Part shown: in pieces, positions 1 to 6,387 of the stretch
Position numbering within the stretch: position 1 is the first letter of the stretch
How the letters are laid out: the number at the start of each line of letters is the position of its first letter
Source of the DNA: Candidatus Woesearchaeota archaeon
GTDB taxonomy: Archaea > Nanobdellota > Nanobdellia > Woesearchaeales > ARS49
Direction: 5' to 3'
DNA length: 13,734 nt
NCBI GenBank assembly: GCA_019323575.1
Contig: JAHWHB010000044.1
Span: 1-13,734, forward strand
Notes under the pieces: model-generated
What the model saw: only the letters and a program-made list of their open reading frames with translations
What the model was told of the DNA's origin: nothing
The model's database searches: none
Program-made: the position numbers and the translations under genes

Positions 1-372
1 ATAAAGGAAGGAAGCTACATACTCATAGACGGAGCAGCATGCAAAGTGGCAAGCTCGGAAACCTCAAAATCAGGAAAGCACGGGCACGCAAAAGTAAGAA
101 TAGTAGCAATAGGCCTAATGGACAACAAAAAACGCGAAGTAGTAATGCCGGCACACGACAACGTAGAAGTACCAATCATAGAGAAAAAATCAGCACAAGT
201 ACTAAGCGTAGCAGGAGACACAGCAAACGTAATGGACGAAGAAAGCTACGAAACATTCGACCTAAAAATACCAGAAGAACTCAAAGAAACAGTAGTCCCA
301 AACTGCAAAATATTATACTGGACCATAATGGGCGAAAAAGTAATGAAACAAATCAAAGGCGGTGCTGAATAA
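1..372 (+). CDS. eif5A: Translation initiation factor IF-5A (5'-truncated by window edge)
   Basis: aIF-5A binds the ribosome and helps peptide-bond formation at difficult sequences. It acts in the cytoplasm and needs hypusine made on one lysine. The frame is open from base 1, so 123 residues and the TAA stop (370-372) are visible; against a usual length near 130-136, about ten N-terminal residues probably lie outside the window. The SH3-like N domain carries the hypusine loop SKSGKHG (visible residues 22-28), and the modified lysine should be residue 26 (bases 76-78). The C-terminal half is the OB-fold domain, with the family stretch VPIIEKKSAQVLS. An in-frame GTG at 46 is not the start, because the family-typical sequence EGSYILIDG lies upstream of it. 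The gene heads an operon with eL40, whose ATG comes one base after this stop. Identification is firm. Confidence 0.96.
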   Translation: MKEGSYILIDGAACKVASSETSKSGKHGHAKVRIVAIGLMDNKKREVVMPAHDNVEVPIIEKKSAQVLSVAGDTANVMDEESYETFDLKIPEELKETVVPNCKILYWTIMGEKVMKQIKGGAE

Positions 373-373
373 A

Positions 374-535
374 ATGGTGAAGTTCCCTGAAGCAGATGCA
401 AGAATGTTCAAAAACAAGTTTGTATGCAGAAGATGCAAAGCAGTAAAAAGATCACCTTCTAGAAAAGTAGCAAACCAACAAGTAAAATGCAGAGCCTGCG
501 CGGGAAAGAAATTTAAACCAAAGCGCAAGAAGTAA
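374..535 (+). CDS. rpl40e: Ribosomal protein eL40 (L40e), 53 aa
   Basis: This is the small zinc-binding protein of the archaeal large ribosomal subunit, the counterpart of the ribosomal half of eukaryotic ubiquitin-L40. The 53-residue product starts MVKFPEADARMF, matching the family start (FPEAEAR), and has four cysteines as CRRC (18-21) and CRAC (39-42), enough for one zinc site. The rest is lysine- and arginine-rich, ending KPKRKK. The ATG lies one base after the IF-5A stop, and a GGTG ribosome-binding site sits at 361-364 inside the end of IF-5A, nine bases before the ATG. The next gene starts four bases after the TAA, so all three genes read as one transcript. The spacing between the cysteine pairs (17 residues) seems longer than in the usual eL40, where it is about 10. 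The N-terminal match still makes eL40 the best call. Confidence 0.85.
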   Translation: MVKFPEADARMFKNKFVCRRCKAVKRSPSRKVANQQVKCRACAGKKFKPKRKK

Positions 536-539
536 AATA

Positions 540-1703
540 ATGAGCATTGACGGAATAGCAGCACTATTGTTTGTCCTCATCCTAGCACTATTCCTATGGC
601 AAAAAAGAAAACAAGTACAACTACAAAAAGCACTATTCCCAATACTCTACGTAATAATGTACCGCAGTTCATTCGGGCTAAAAACAATGGACAGGATAGC
701 CAAGAAGTTCCCGCGCACGCTAAAAGCACTGGGAGACATATCCGTAATACTAGGCTTCATAGGAATGCTGTTAATCTGCGCACAACTAATATACAACACA
801 ATCGAAGTCATAATAGGAAAAGCAGCACCAGGAATACAACCAGTACTCCCAATAGAAGCAAAAGGAGTATTCTTCGTACCATTCCTGTACTGGATAATAA
901 GCATATTCCTACTAGCACTAGTACACGAATTCTCACACGGAGTGCTCGCAAGAGCACACAACATGCCAGTAAAAAGCAGCGGCTTCGCATTTTTATGCCT
1001 ACTACTGCCAGTAATACCGGCAGCATTCGTAGAACCAGACGAAAAAACAGTACAAAAAAGACCAAACAGGCAACAGCTAGGACTATTCGCAGCAGGACCA
1101 ATATCAAACATCCTGTTCGCACTAGCCATATTCGGATTATTCTTCGCGGCAAACCCACTACTAACAGCAGCATTTGAACAACAAGGAGTACAAACAGTAA
1201 CAGTAGAAGGACCATCAAAAGAAGCAGGACTACAACAAGGAGACATAATAACCGGAATCAATGGCGTCAAAATAACATCAGCACAAAACATAACCAAAAT
1301 AATAGAACCACTAAAACCAGGAGAAACAATAACAACAGAACTAGAAAGCAAAACACTAAACATAACACTAGGAGAACACCCAGAAAACAACACAAAACCA
1401 TACCTAGGAATACAAGTAAAAAACAACCTAGTGCCGAAGCAGGAATTCACACAAAAATACGGAACGTGGACCCCTCCAATAATAAAATGGAGCTCAGGAC
1501 TACTATTCTGGCTATTCATGCTAAACATAGGAATAGGACTATTCAACCTGCTGCCAATAGGACCATTAGACGGAGGAAGAATGTTCCAGCTAGTCTGCCT
1601 AAAACTCTTCAACAAAACAACAGCGCTAAAAATATGGGGTTATGTAAGCGTGTTCTTCGCAATAATAATCATCCTAAACATAATACTAGGAATAATACTT
1701 TAA
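540..1703 (+). CDS. Site-2 protease family membrane zinc metalloprotease (M50) with PDZ domain
   Basis: This is an intramembrane metalloprotease of the S2P/RseP class, which cuts transmembrane segments of regulatory or signal-peptide substrates; the substrate here is unknown. The 387 residues contain an N-terminal membrane helix (about 4-19), a helix at 68-88, the catalytic helix with HEFSH (129-133), further helices around 146-163 and 186-205, a PDZ-like domain (about 218-285, with EAGLQQGD and GING), and a last membrane block with NLLPIGPLDGGR (336-347). In that block D344 is the expected third zinc ligand. All catalytic residues are present, so it should be active. ATG at 540 follows the eL40 stop by four bases, with no clear Shine-Dalgarno site, suggesting coupled translation. 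The TAA overlaps the stop of convergent rtcB within TTAA at 1700-1703. Confidence 0.92.
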   Translation: MSIDGIAALLFVLILALFLWQKRKQVQLQKALFPILYVIMYRSSFGLKTMDRIAKKFPRTLKALGDISVILGFIGMLLICAQLIYNTIEVIIGKAAPGIQPVLPIEAKGVFFVPFLYWIISIFLLALVHEFSHGVLARAHNMPVKSSGFAFLCLLLPVIPAAFVEPDEKTVQKRPNRQQLGLFAAGPISNILFALAIFGLFFAANPLLTAAFEQQGVQTVTVEGPSKEAGLQQGDIITGINGVKITSAQNITKIIEPLKPGETITTELESKTLNITLGEHPENNTKPYLGIQVKNNLVPKQEFTQKYGTWTPPIIKWSSGLLFWLFMLNIGIGLFNLLPIGPLDGGRMFQLVCLKLFNKTTALKIWGYVSVFFAIIIILNIILGIIL

Positions 1704-3160
1704 CCCTTAACATTACCCAACGGCTTAAACACAACAAGCTTCTTGCTGATGCCAGCAACATCCATAACATCAACAACATCAGAAATAGGCTTGTAAGCAA
1801 AACCAGCCTCCTCAGCAAGACCGGCAAAAGAGACAGAACGAACATAAATCCCCTTCCTCTCAAGCTCTTTCTGCAAAGACTCACCCCTGACCTGCTTCTT
1901 AGCCTGAGTCCTAGACATAGTCCTGCCAGAACCATGAGCAGTACTGCCAAAAGTCTCCTCTAAAGACTTATCAGTGCCGATCAAAAGATAACTGCCAGTT
2001 TCCATACTGCCGCCAACAATGGCAGGCTGACCAATTTTTCTGAACATAGGAGCAAGCTCAGACCTGCTGGGACCAAAACACCTAGTGGCGCCCTTCCTGT
2101 GAACAACAACCTCCTTCTTCCTGCCATTAATCTTATGCTCCTCAAGCTTTGCAGTATTATGAGCAACATCATAAACAAGATGCATCTCCATCTCTTCCGG
2201 AGTTTTTTCAAAAATCTTGTGAAAACACTCCCTAATCCTATGCAGAATGACCTGCCTGTTAACAAAAGCAGCATTAGCAGCACACGCCATAGCATGGAAG
2301 TAATCCTGCCCTTCCCTGCTCTTGAAAGGAGCACACGCGAGCTCCCTGTCAGGCACGCTCAAACCATACTTGGGCATAACAGCACTAAAAATCTTCAAAT
2401 AATCAGTACCAATCTGATGACCAAACCCCCTAGAACCGCAGTGAACCATCACACAAATCTGATCCTCACTAAAAATACCAAGCTTCTCAGCAGTCTTCTT
2501 ATCAAAAATCTTAGAAGCCTGCTGAACCTCAAGATAATGATTACCAGAACCAAGAGTACCAAGCTGGCCAATGCCCCTGCTAATGGCCTTATCAGAAACC
2601 TTGGAAGCATCAGCAAAATCAAAACAACCATAATCCTCCATACGCTCCAAATCCTCATCCCAAGCATAACCATTATCAACACACCACTTAGCACCCTCAA
2701 CCATCACCTTCTTGAATTCCTGAGCAGTAAGCTTGACAAAACCCTTACAGCCAACACCAGCAGGAACCTGCTGGAACAACAAATCAACAAGAGGCCTGAT
2801 CTTAGGCATAACATCCTTAACAGTCAAATTAGTAGTGATAAGACGCATACCACAATTAATATCAAAACCAATACCGCCAGGAGAGATAACCCCCTCTTCA
2901 GGATCAAAAGCAGCAACACCGCCGATAGGAAAACCGTAGCCAGAATGAGCATCAGGCATACACAACGCATGATTCTGAATACCAGGAAGGCAAGCAACAT
3001 TAGTCAACTGGTCATAAACAGCCAAGTCCATATCCTTAATTAGCTTCTCACTAGCATAAATCCTAGCAGGAACACGCATACCCTGCTTGTAAGACTTAGG
3101 AATATCCCAAACAACCTCACTTTTCCTATCAAAGGACGGCAAAGGAACATCACGATTCAT
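1700..3160 (-). CDS. rtcB: RNA-splicing ligase RtcB
   Basis: RtcB joins 2',3'-cyclic phosphate and 5'-OH RNA ends using GTP and Mn2+; in archaea it seals tRNA exons after intron removal. The 486 residues are full length with no intein. The metal and guanylylation residues are all in place: D100 and C103 in GFDINCG, H208 in GSGNH, H240 in VHCGSRG, H334 in DVAHN, and H409 in TAHGSGR, the histidine expected to carry GMP. The C-terminus ends KPLGNVKG as in the family. The ATG overlaps the archease TGA (ATGA, 3157-3160) and is preceded by a GGTG site at 3169-3172, so ligase and activator are made together. The stop overlaps that of the convergent S2P gene. Neither tRNA in this window has an intron, so splicing substrates lie elsewhere. 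Confidence 0.98.
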   Translation of the reverse strand: MNRDVPLPSFDRKSEVVWDIPKSYKQGMRVPARIYASEKLIKDMDLAVYDQLTNVACLPGIQNHALCMPDAHSGYGFPIGGVAAFDPEEGVISPGGIGFDINCGMRLITTNLTVKDVMPKIRPLVDLLFQQVPAGVGCKGFVKLTAQEFKKVMVEGAKWCVDNGYAWDEDLERMEDYGCFDFADASKVSDKAISRGIGQLGTLGSGNHYLEVQQASKIFDKKTAEKLGIFSEDQICVMVHCGSRGFGHQIGTDYLKIFSAVMPKYGLSVPDRELACAPFKSREGQDYFHAMACAANAAFVNRQVILHRIRECFHKIFEKTPEEMEMHLVYDVAHNTAKLEEHKINGRKKEVVVHRKGATRCFGPSRSELAPMFRKIGQPAIVGGSMETGSYLLIGTDKSLEETFGSTAHGSGRTMSRTQAKKQVRGESLQKELERKGIYVRSVSFAGLAEEAGFAYKPISDVVDVMDVAGISKKLVVFKPLGNVKG

Positions 3161-3576
3161 ACATCCAACACCACACTAGCCTTCCAAAACTTATTCTTCT
3201 CAACCTTATAATAATGCATGGTAACAGCCTTAACATCCTGCCTAAGCTCCTGCTTACCCAGCTGAATCTTATCACCCATAACTGTTGCAACTACTTCAAT
3301 CTTTCCCTCATCAACCTTAACCTTAACATCATTAAACACAACAGCATCCTTATCCTTAAGATAAATTATCTCTTCAAGAAACTCAAACAACAAATTTTCA
3401 ATTGATTTAGCCTTCTTTTTAATGATTTTCTTCACTTTAGGCTTTATCGTTTTAGGATCAGCCATAGTCTCAAAAACAGCACGAGCAGAACTATCAAAAA
3501 GCTCATCAAGATTCTTGCCAGTAGCCTCAAAAGCAACATCAGCAAGAGAGACATCCTCGATAAACTTAAACGGCAT
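3157..3576 (-). CDS. Archease, RtcB activator
   Basis: Archease speeds guanylylation and turnover of RtcB, and its gene lies next to its client here. I place the start at ATG 3576, giving 139 residues beginning MPFKFIED. The frame stays open upstream to 3663, but those codons lie inside tmk and before the promoter, and encode nothing like the family. A TATA box (3598-3607) is centred 26.5 bases before this ATG, fitting a leaderless message. Typical features are GKNLDELFDSSARAVF after the first strand, the FLEEIIYLKD helix, DVKAVTMHYYKV, and the terminal VVLDV. D13 (in LADVAF) and D138 are the likely metal ligands. The usual HTAD box is altered: the histidine is missing and the segment reads EDVSLAD. 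This may be normal for a subgroup. The stop overlaps the rtcB start by ATGA. Confidence 0.93.
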   Translation of the reverse strand: MPFKFIEDVSLADVAFEATGKNLDELFDSSARAVFETMADPKTIKPKVKKIIKKKAKSIENLLFEFLEEIIYLKDKDAVVFNDVKVKVDEGKIEVVATVMGDKIQLGKQELRQDVKAVTMHYYKVEKNKFWKASVVLDV

Positions 3577-3597
3577 AGAACATATCACACTTGGCTG

Positions 3598-3607
3598 TTT
3601 TATAAAA
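3598..3607 (-). promoter_or_regulatory. TATA box for archease-rtcB
   Basis: On the minus strand this reads ATTTTATAAA, centred 26.5 bases before the archease ATG, so transcription should begin at or next to the start codon (leaderless). It overlaps the last codons of tmk, showing that archease-rtcB can be transcribed separately from tmk. Called from sequence and spacing only. Confidence 0.6.
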
Positions 3608-4285
3608 TTATCCTTTAATAACAGAATCAACCTTCTCAACAACCTTAGCGTGAACCTCATCAATAGTCATCAAACGCTCACCATCCATACACTCAATCAA
3701 ACAAAACTGCTCTGGAAACATCCTTACAATCTCCAAATAAACCTGCTCAGCCCTCTTCAAATGAGACAGGTCCTGCTCGTGCAAATCCCTCTTGGTACCA
3801 CCAATATAATTCCTATCCCCCTTGCCATCAACAAGCTTCTGAGCAATAGCAGCAGGAACAAACAAAACAATATTCAAATCAGGCTTAGGAATCCCAAGAA
3901 TACCATACTCAAGCTCATCGTTCCACTTAAAATAATCATAACGCTTCTTCGTGTCATCAATCTTACCGCCCTGATGACCCATATTAGAAGCAACATAACG
4001 ATTAGAAATAACAATCTTCCCAGCATTAATAGCTTCCCTGATTCTAAAACTAGCATCAAAACGGTCAAGAGCATAAAACAAAGAAGCCTTGTAAGGACTA
4101 ACCTCGCTGCCGTATTTGCCATTCAAATACTCCTGAACAAAAAAAGAAGAAGGACGGTCGTACTGAGGAAAATCAAAAATCTCAACAGTCTTACCCTTAG
4201 ACTGCAAATACTCAGCCAGCTTTTTAGACTGAGTGGCCTTGCCAGTGCCATCAGTACCTTCAATAACAATGAAAACCCCTTTCAT
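3608..4285 (-). CDS. tmk: Thymidylate (dTMP) kinase
   Basis: The enzyme phosphorylates dTMP to dTDP with ATP, a required step to dTTP. The 225 residues show the P-loop GTDGTGKAT (10-18, with K16 for the phosphates), a DFP-type segment at 38-40, the DRF motif (74-76) that contacts the substrate phosphate, the NRYVASN segment (95-101) of the nucleoside pocket, and a LID region around 151-172 containing GKGDRN and GGTKRDLHE. The LID is longer than in the E. coli enzyme, as in several archaeal and candidate-phylum kinases. The ATG at 4285 lies 26.5 bases after the centre of a TATA box (4308-4315), which suggests a leaderless message starting at this codon. Archease begins 31 bases after the stop and has its own promoter. 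A dUTPase-like gene 1.5 kb away belongs to the same dTTP pathway. Confidence 0.93.
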   Translation of the reverse strand: MKGVFIVIEGTDGTGKATQSKKLAEYLQSKGKTVEIFDFPQYDRPSSFFVQEYLNGKYGSEVSPYKASLFYALDRFDASFRIREAINAGKIVISNRYVASNMGHQGGKIDDTKKRYDYFKWNDELEYGILGIPKPDLNIVLFVPAAIAQKLVDGKGDRNYIGGTKRDLHEQDLSHLKRAEQVYLEIVRMFPEQFCLIECMDGERLMTIDEVHAKVVEKVDSVIKG

Positions 4286-4307
4286 AACAGCACCAAACAG
4301 GCATGAG

Positions 4308-4315
4308 CTTTTATG
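4308..4315 (-). promoter_or_regulatory. TATA box for tmk
   Basis: On the minus strand this reads CATAAAAG, in the 35-base gap between tmk and the membrane-protein gene upstream, centred 26.5 bases before the tmk ATG. The position implies leaderless transcription. Called from sequence and spacing only. Confidence 0.55.
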
Positions 4316-4320
4316 CTTTT

Positions 4321-4797
4321 CTAGTATTTACCCAACAAGTCAGAAGCAGCAGCGCCAATAGCAGCAGGGAAACTAATAGCAACAACCAGCTTAAACATAT
4401 TCATATAAGTAGCAGCAAGCTGAGTAATACCATAAATGTACAACAACATCAAAGCAACAAACAAAGAAATAAGGTAATACGTAACAATTCTCTTAAACCA
4501 GAACTGGCCAAAATGCCTGAACTTTCTATGCTCAACAGGAACCTTCTGATAACCAACAAAATAAATCTCAGCAGTAAGAATAATCAAAGTAGCAAGAACA
4601 ATCAAAAACAAATCCCAGTTGCTCAAAGACAAACCAACCTCAAAAAGCAAACCCTTAAGCACAAAAGTAAAACCAAAAAACAAAGCCCCAAAAAAAGCAG
4701 TAACAATATGCCCCATGCTAAAACGGGCAGGAATCTTCTCAACAAGCCTTTCACGCAAAACGTGCACATCCTTAGCAACCTGATCAATCTTAGCCAT
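4321..4797 (-). CDS. Four-helix integral membrane protein, DUF2391-like
   Basis: The function is unknown. The 158-residue protein has a charged, amphipathic N-terminus (about 1-27, MAKIDQVAKDVHVLRERL), then four membrane helices near 29-52, 61-83, 100-123 and 133-155. A short basic loop (KVPVEHRKFRHF, 85-96) sits between helices two and three. The C-terminal segment SFPAAIGAAASDLLGKY looks like the conserved end of the DUF2391 putative integral membrane family. That assignment is from memory of the family and is moderate. It has no catalytic motif I can see. ATG at 4797 overlaps the TGA of the preceding small gene by one base (TGATG), and a GGAG site lies 10 bases upstream, so the two genes are translationally linked and probably work together. 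Confidence 0.7.
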   Translation of the reverse strand: MAKIDQVAKDVHVLRERLVEKIPARFSMGHIVTAFFGALFFGFTFVLKGLLFEVGLSLSNWDLFLIVLATLIILTAEIYFVGYQKVPVEHRKFRHFGQFWFKRIVTYYLISLFVALMLLYIYGITQLAATYMNMFKLVVAISFPAAIGAAASDLLGKY

Positions 4798-5039
4798 CAG
4801 TAAAACTCCAACTCAACATCTTCTTTTTTCTCTTCTTTTGAAGGAATCTCAGGAGCGCTATCAAACAAACTCATCATATTGCTAACAGCAGGACTAGGGC
4901 TGTCAAAAAGGTTAGGCTGAGAATCCGGCTTAGGCTCGTTAGAATAAACCTCATGACTGCCAACAAGACCCATAAGCAACTTTATAGCCTTGCGTATCTC
5001 ATCCTTTGAATCCGCCTTAGTATCAATGGTAATCTTCAT
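4797..5039 (-). CDS. Small protein with folded N-terminus and disordered tail
   Basis: The 80-residue product (start MKITIDTKADSKDEIR) has a short strand and amphipathic helix in the first 30 residues. A low-complexity, Pro/Ser/Asp-rich tail follows, containing two copies of LFDS (NLFDSPS and SLFDSAP) and ending acidic with VELEFY. I recognise no named family, though small proteins with this kind of start seem common in DPANN genomes. A GTG at 5054 would add MFEKE, but the TATA box at 5071-5078 predicts transcription from about 5048, downstream of that GTG. ATG 5039, with a leader of about nine bases (GAAAAAGAG), is therefore the better start. The gene heads a two-gene operon with the membrane protein. 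The tail may be a binding segment; this is inference. Confidence 0.7.
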   Translation of the reverse strand: MKITIDTKADSKDEIRKAIKLLMGLVGSHEVYSNEPKPDSQPNLFDSPSPAVSNMMSLFDSAPEIPSKEEKKEDVELEFY

Positions 5040-5070
5040 CTCTTTTTCAAACACAAAATGGCAAGGTAAC

Positions 5071-5078
5071 TTTATATA
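5071..5078. promoter_or_regulatory. Shared TATA box: tRNA-Pro (+) and small-protein operon (-)
   Basis: TTTATATA on +, TATATAAA on -, centred 29.5 bases before tRNA-Pro and 35.5 bases before ATG 5039. It is the only clear TATA element in the 64 bases between the divergent units, so it probably serves both directions. Confidence 0.6.
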
Positions 5079-5103
5079 CTTTTCGCGATAGAAAACACAC
5101 TAC

Positions 5104-5174
5104 GGGGCTGTGGTCCAGTGGCAAGATACAAGGTTCGGGACCTTGTGACCTGAGTTCGATCCTCAGCAGCCCCA
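5104..5174 (+). tRNA. tRNA-Pro (anticodon CGG)
   Basis: The 71-base cloverleaf folds well. The acceptor stem GGGGCTG (5104-5110) pairs perfectly with CAGCCCC (5167-5173), with discriminator A at 5174. The D stem is GTCC with AGAT and has a C-A mismatch at 13-22. The anticodon stem CAAGG/CCTTG holds loop TTCGGGA with anticodon CGG at 5136-5138 and G37, as expected for proline. The T arm is CTGAG-TTCGATC-CTCAG (5150-5166). It has no intron and no encoded CCA. It reads codon CCG. The next base, 5175, is already the end of the stop codon of a gene on the other strand. Confidence 0.95.
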
Positions 5175-5651
5175 TCACTCAGAATCTTTAGGAAGTCCTG
5201 CCTTAAGGTCCTCGTTTATTTTCTTCATAAGAGTCTCTACAATGTCAGACTGAGGCAACTTCTCCTTAAACAACTCAATTTGTGATACGAAAACAGTCTC
5301 AAGAATCCGAAAACGACTTTTTTTATTGAAAATTTCATGACCCTTAAGCCTAATACTCTCAAGAGTCTTCTCAGCCTCCCTCACACCAGAACTGGGCTGA
5401 CCAATCAGAATTTTCTCTTTCAATTTAATTTGGCCCTGCAATTTCTCATACAAAACCTTTTGTTGCTCGAAACAATCAATTATCTCTTTCAGCTTATCCC
5501 TCATTTGAACAACGGTGTTGTCAATGCCAGCAACGCTGCCTACTTCCAAAATATATCTATGAAACTTATCAAGCTTATTTCTCAAAGAAGAAGCATCTGA
5601 AATAAGCACATCAATCCTATCAAGCTCCCCCTGAATATTAACTTCCAGCAC
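5175..5651 (-). CDS. Unrecognised coiled-coil protein between two tRNA genes
   Basis: I do not recognise this gene. With a GTG start at 5651 it encodes 158 residues, mostly charged heptad-like helices (for example MRDKLKEIIDCFEQQKVLYEKLQGQIKLKEK and the region around SQIELFKEKLPQ), with no membrane segment or enzymatic motif. An ATG in frame at 5690 would add 13 residues, but its A is the discriminator base of tRNA-Val, so RNase Z processing would destroy it. A T-rich, TATA-like element at 5672-5682 lies 26 bases before the GTG. The stop (5177-5175) abuts the last base of tRNA-Pro. The gene follows tRNA-Val in the same direction and could also be reached by read-through from it. Its codons end mostly in T/G like the other minus genes, so it does not look newly acquired. 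Confidence 0.65.
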   Translation of the reverse strand: MLEVNIQGELDRIDVLISDASSLRNKLDKFHRYILEVGSVAGIDNTVVQMRDKLKEIIDCFEQQKVLYEKLQGQIKLKEKILIGQPSSGVREAEKTLESIRLKGHEIFNKKSRFRILETVFVSQIELFKEKLPQSDIVETLMKKINEDLKAGLPKDSE

Positions 5652-5671
5652 ATAAAAGTAAAAAACTTCAC

Positions 5672-5682
5672 AAAATAAAAAC
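5672..5682 (-). promoter_or_regulatory. Possible TATA-like element for the coiled-coil gene
   Basis: T-rich element reading TTTTTATTTTG on the minus strand, centred 26 bases before GTG 5651. It is a weaker match than the other boxes here and lies close behind the tRNA-Val 3' end, so read-through transcription is an alternative. Confidence 0.3.
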
Positions 5683-5689
5683 CTTTGCA

Positions 5690-5762
5690 TGGACCCGCCC
5701 GGATTCGAACCGGGGACCTTCTCCCTGTGAAGGAGACATCCTAACCGCTAGACCACGGGTCC
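5690..5762 (-). tRNA. tRNA-Val (anticodon CAC)
   Basis: The 73-base cloverleaf has acceptor stem GGACCCG/CGGGTCC with discriminator A (complement of base 5690). The D arm is GTCT-AGCGGTTA-GGAT. The anticodon stem TCTCC/GGAGA holds loop TTCACAG with anticodon CAC (complement of 5727-5729), a variable loop AGGTC follows, and the T arm is CCCGG-TTCGAAT-CCGGG. It has no intron and no encoded CCA. It reads codon GTG. Confidence 0.96.
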
Positions 5763-5787
5763 ACCTGTATTCTGCTCCACAGAAGAG

Positions 5788-5794
5788 TTTAAAA
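5788..5794. promoter_or_regulatory. Shared TATA box: dUTPase-like gene (+) and tRNA-Val (-)
   Basis: TTTAAAA on +, TTTTAAA on -, in the 55 bases between tRNA-Val and the next gene. It is centred 27 bases before ATG 5818, which implies a leaderless message, and 29 bases before the tRNA 5' end. The near-palindromic core can bind TBP either way. Confidence 0.6.
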
Positions 5795-5817
5795 GTCTTT
5801 GCCAGATTCCATTTTAC

Positions 5818-6387
5818 ATGCACTTAAGCAAAGAAGCACTAAAAAAACTGATAGAAGAAAAACAACTAATCACAAACCTCGCAGACATAGAAAACCAGCT
5901 CACAGCAAACGGAATAGACGTAAGAATAGCGGCAATCGTAGAAATAACAGACGGAGGAAGACTAGCAATATCAAAAACAGACAACCAAGCACCAAAACTG
6001 GGAAGCGGAGTTGTTCTGAAAGATTTTGAAAACAGACTAAACGGCTACGAAATAAAAGACCTCAAAAAAGTAGAAGCAGGAGTCGTAAAACTAGAAAAAC
6101 TAAAACCATACCTAGTCGTAACATGCGAAGAAGTCAACACACCATCAAACCTAATGTTCCATATACAACCAAGAAGCAGCTTGTTTAGACTAACACAATC
6201 AATGCTAGGAGTAGCATTTGGAGAGGCGGGCTACAAAGGATTTTTGACTTTTATGCTACTGCCATTTGCCAACAGCGAAATAGAACTCGGAAGCAGATTC
6301 GCACAACTGTCTTTCACAGAACTAAAAGGCGAAGCGCACTACGAACAACAAAAAGAAACCAGCTACCAGGGCGGGAAGCTTTTCTAA
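5818..6387 (+). CDS. dUTPase / dCTP-deaminase fold protein, probably dUTPase-like
   Basis: The 189-residue protein belongs to the dCTP deaminase/dUTPase superfamily, which keeps dUTP low and feeds dUMP to dTTP synthesis. Recognisable motifs are NGIDVRI (31-37, for the usual DVR segment), PRSSLFR (118-124, phosphate binding), GEAGYKG (135-141), GSRFAQLSF (158-166) and YQGGKLF near the C-terminus. In dCTP deaminases a catalytic glutamate follows GxxG in the sequence TLE. Here the segment reads LTFML, so M146 stands where the glutamate should be. Deaminase activity is therefore doubtful, while E136 in GEAGYKG sits where dUTPases have their catalytic aspartate. ATG 5818 lies 27 bases after a TATA centre, so the message is probably leaderless. 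The TAA overlaps the tatD stop by four bases. The fold is sure, the reaction is not. Confidence 0.8.
   Translation: MHLSKEALKKLIEEKQLITNLADIENQLTANGIDVRIAAIVEITDGGRLAISKTDNQAPKLGSGVVLKDFENRLNGYEIKDLKKVEAGVVKLEKLKPYLVVTCEEVNTPSNLMFHIQPRSSLFRLTQSMLGVAFGEAGYKGFLTFMLLPFANSEIELGSRFAQLSFTELKGEAHYEQQKETSYQGGKLF

Noticed and set aside
46..372. GTG 46 as start of IF-5A
   Set aside because: The frame is open to base 1 and encodes family sequence upstream of this codon, so the true start is outside the window.
647..1615. Open frame of 322 codons on the minus strand opposite the S2P gene
   Set aside because: It lies wholly antisense to a protein with intact HEFSH and LDGGR motifs, and its translation (rich in Ser, Pro and Cys) matches nothing. 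The skewed wobble bases of the real gene leave the other strand open by chance. The same holds for long frames antisense to rtcB, cdc48 and the exchanger.
3577..3663. N-terminal extension of archease to ATG 3663
   Set aside because: The extra 29 residues overlap the end of tmk, precede the TATA box, and do not resemble archease.
5040..5054. GTG 5054 as start of the small protein
   Set aside because: The predicted transcription start (about 5048) lies downstream of it.
5175..5205. Terminator after tRNA-Pro
   Set aside because: There is no T-run or hairpin in the bases after the tRNA; the opposite gene begins at once.
5652..5690. ATG 5690 as start of the coiled-coil gene
   Set aside because: Its A is the discriminator base of tRNA-Val, so tRNA processing would remove it; GTG 5651 also fits the TATA-like element.
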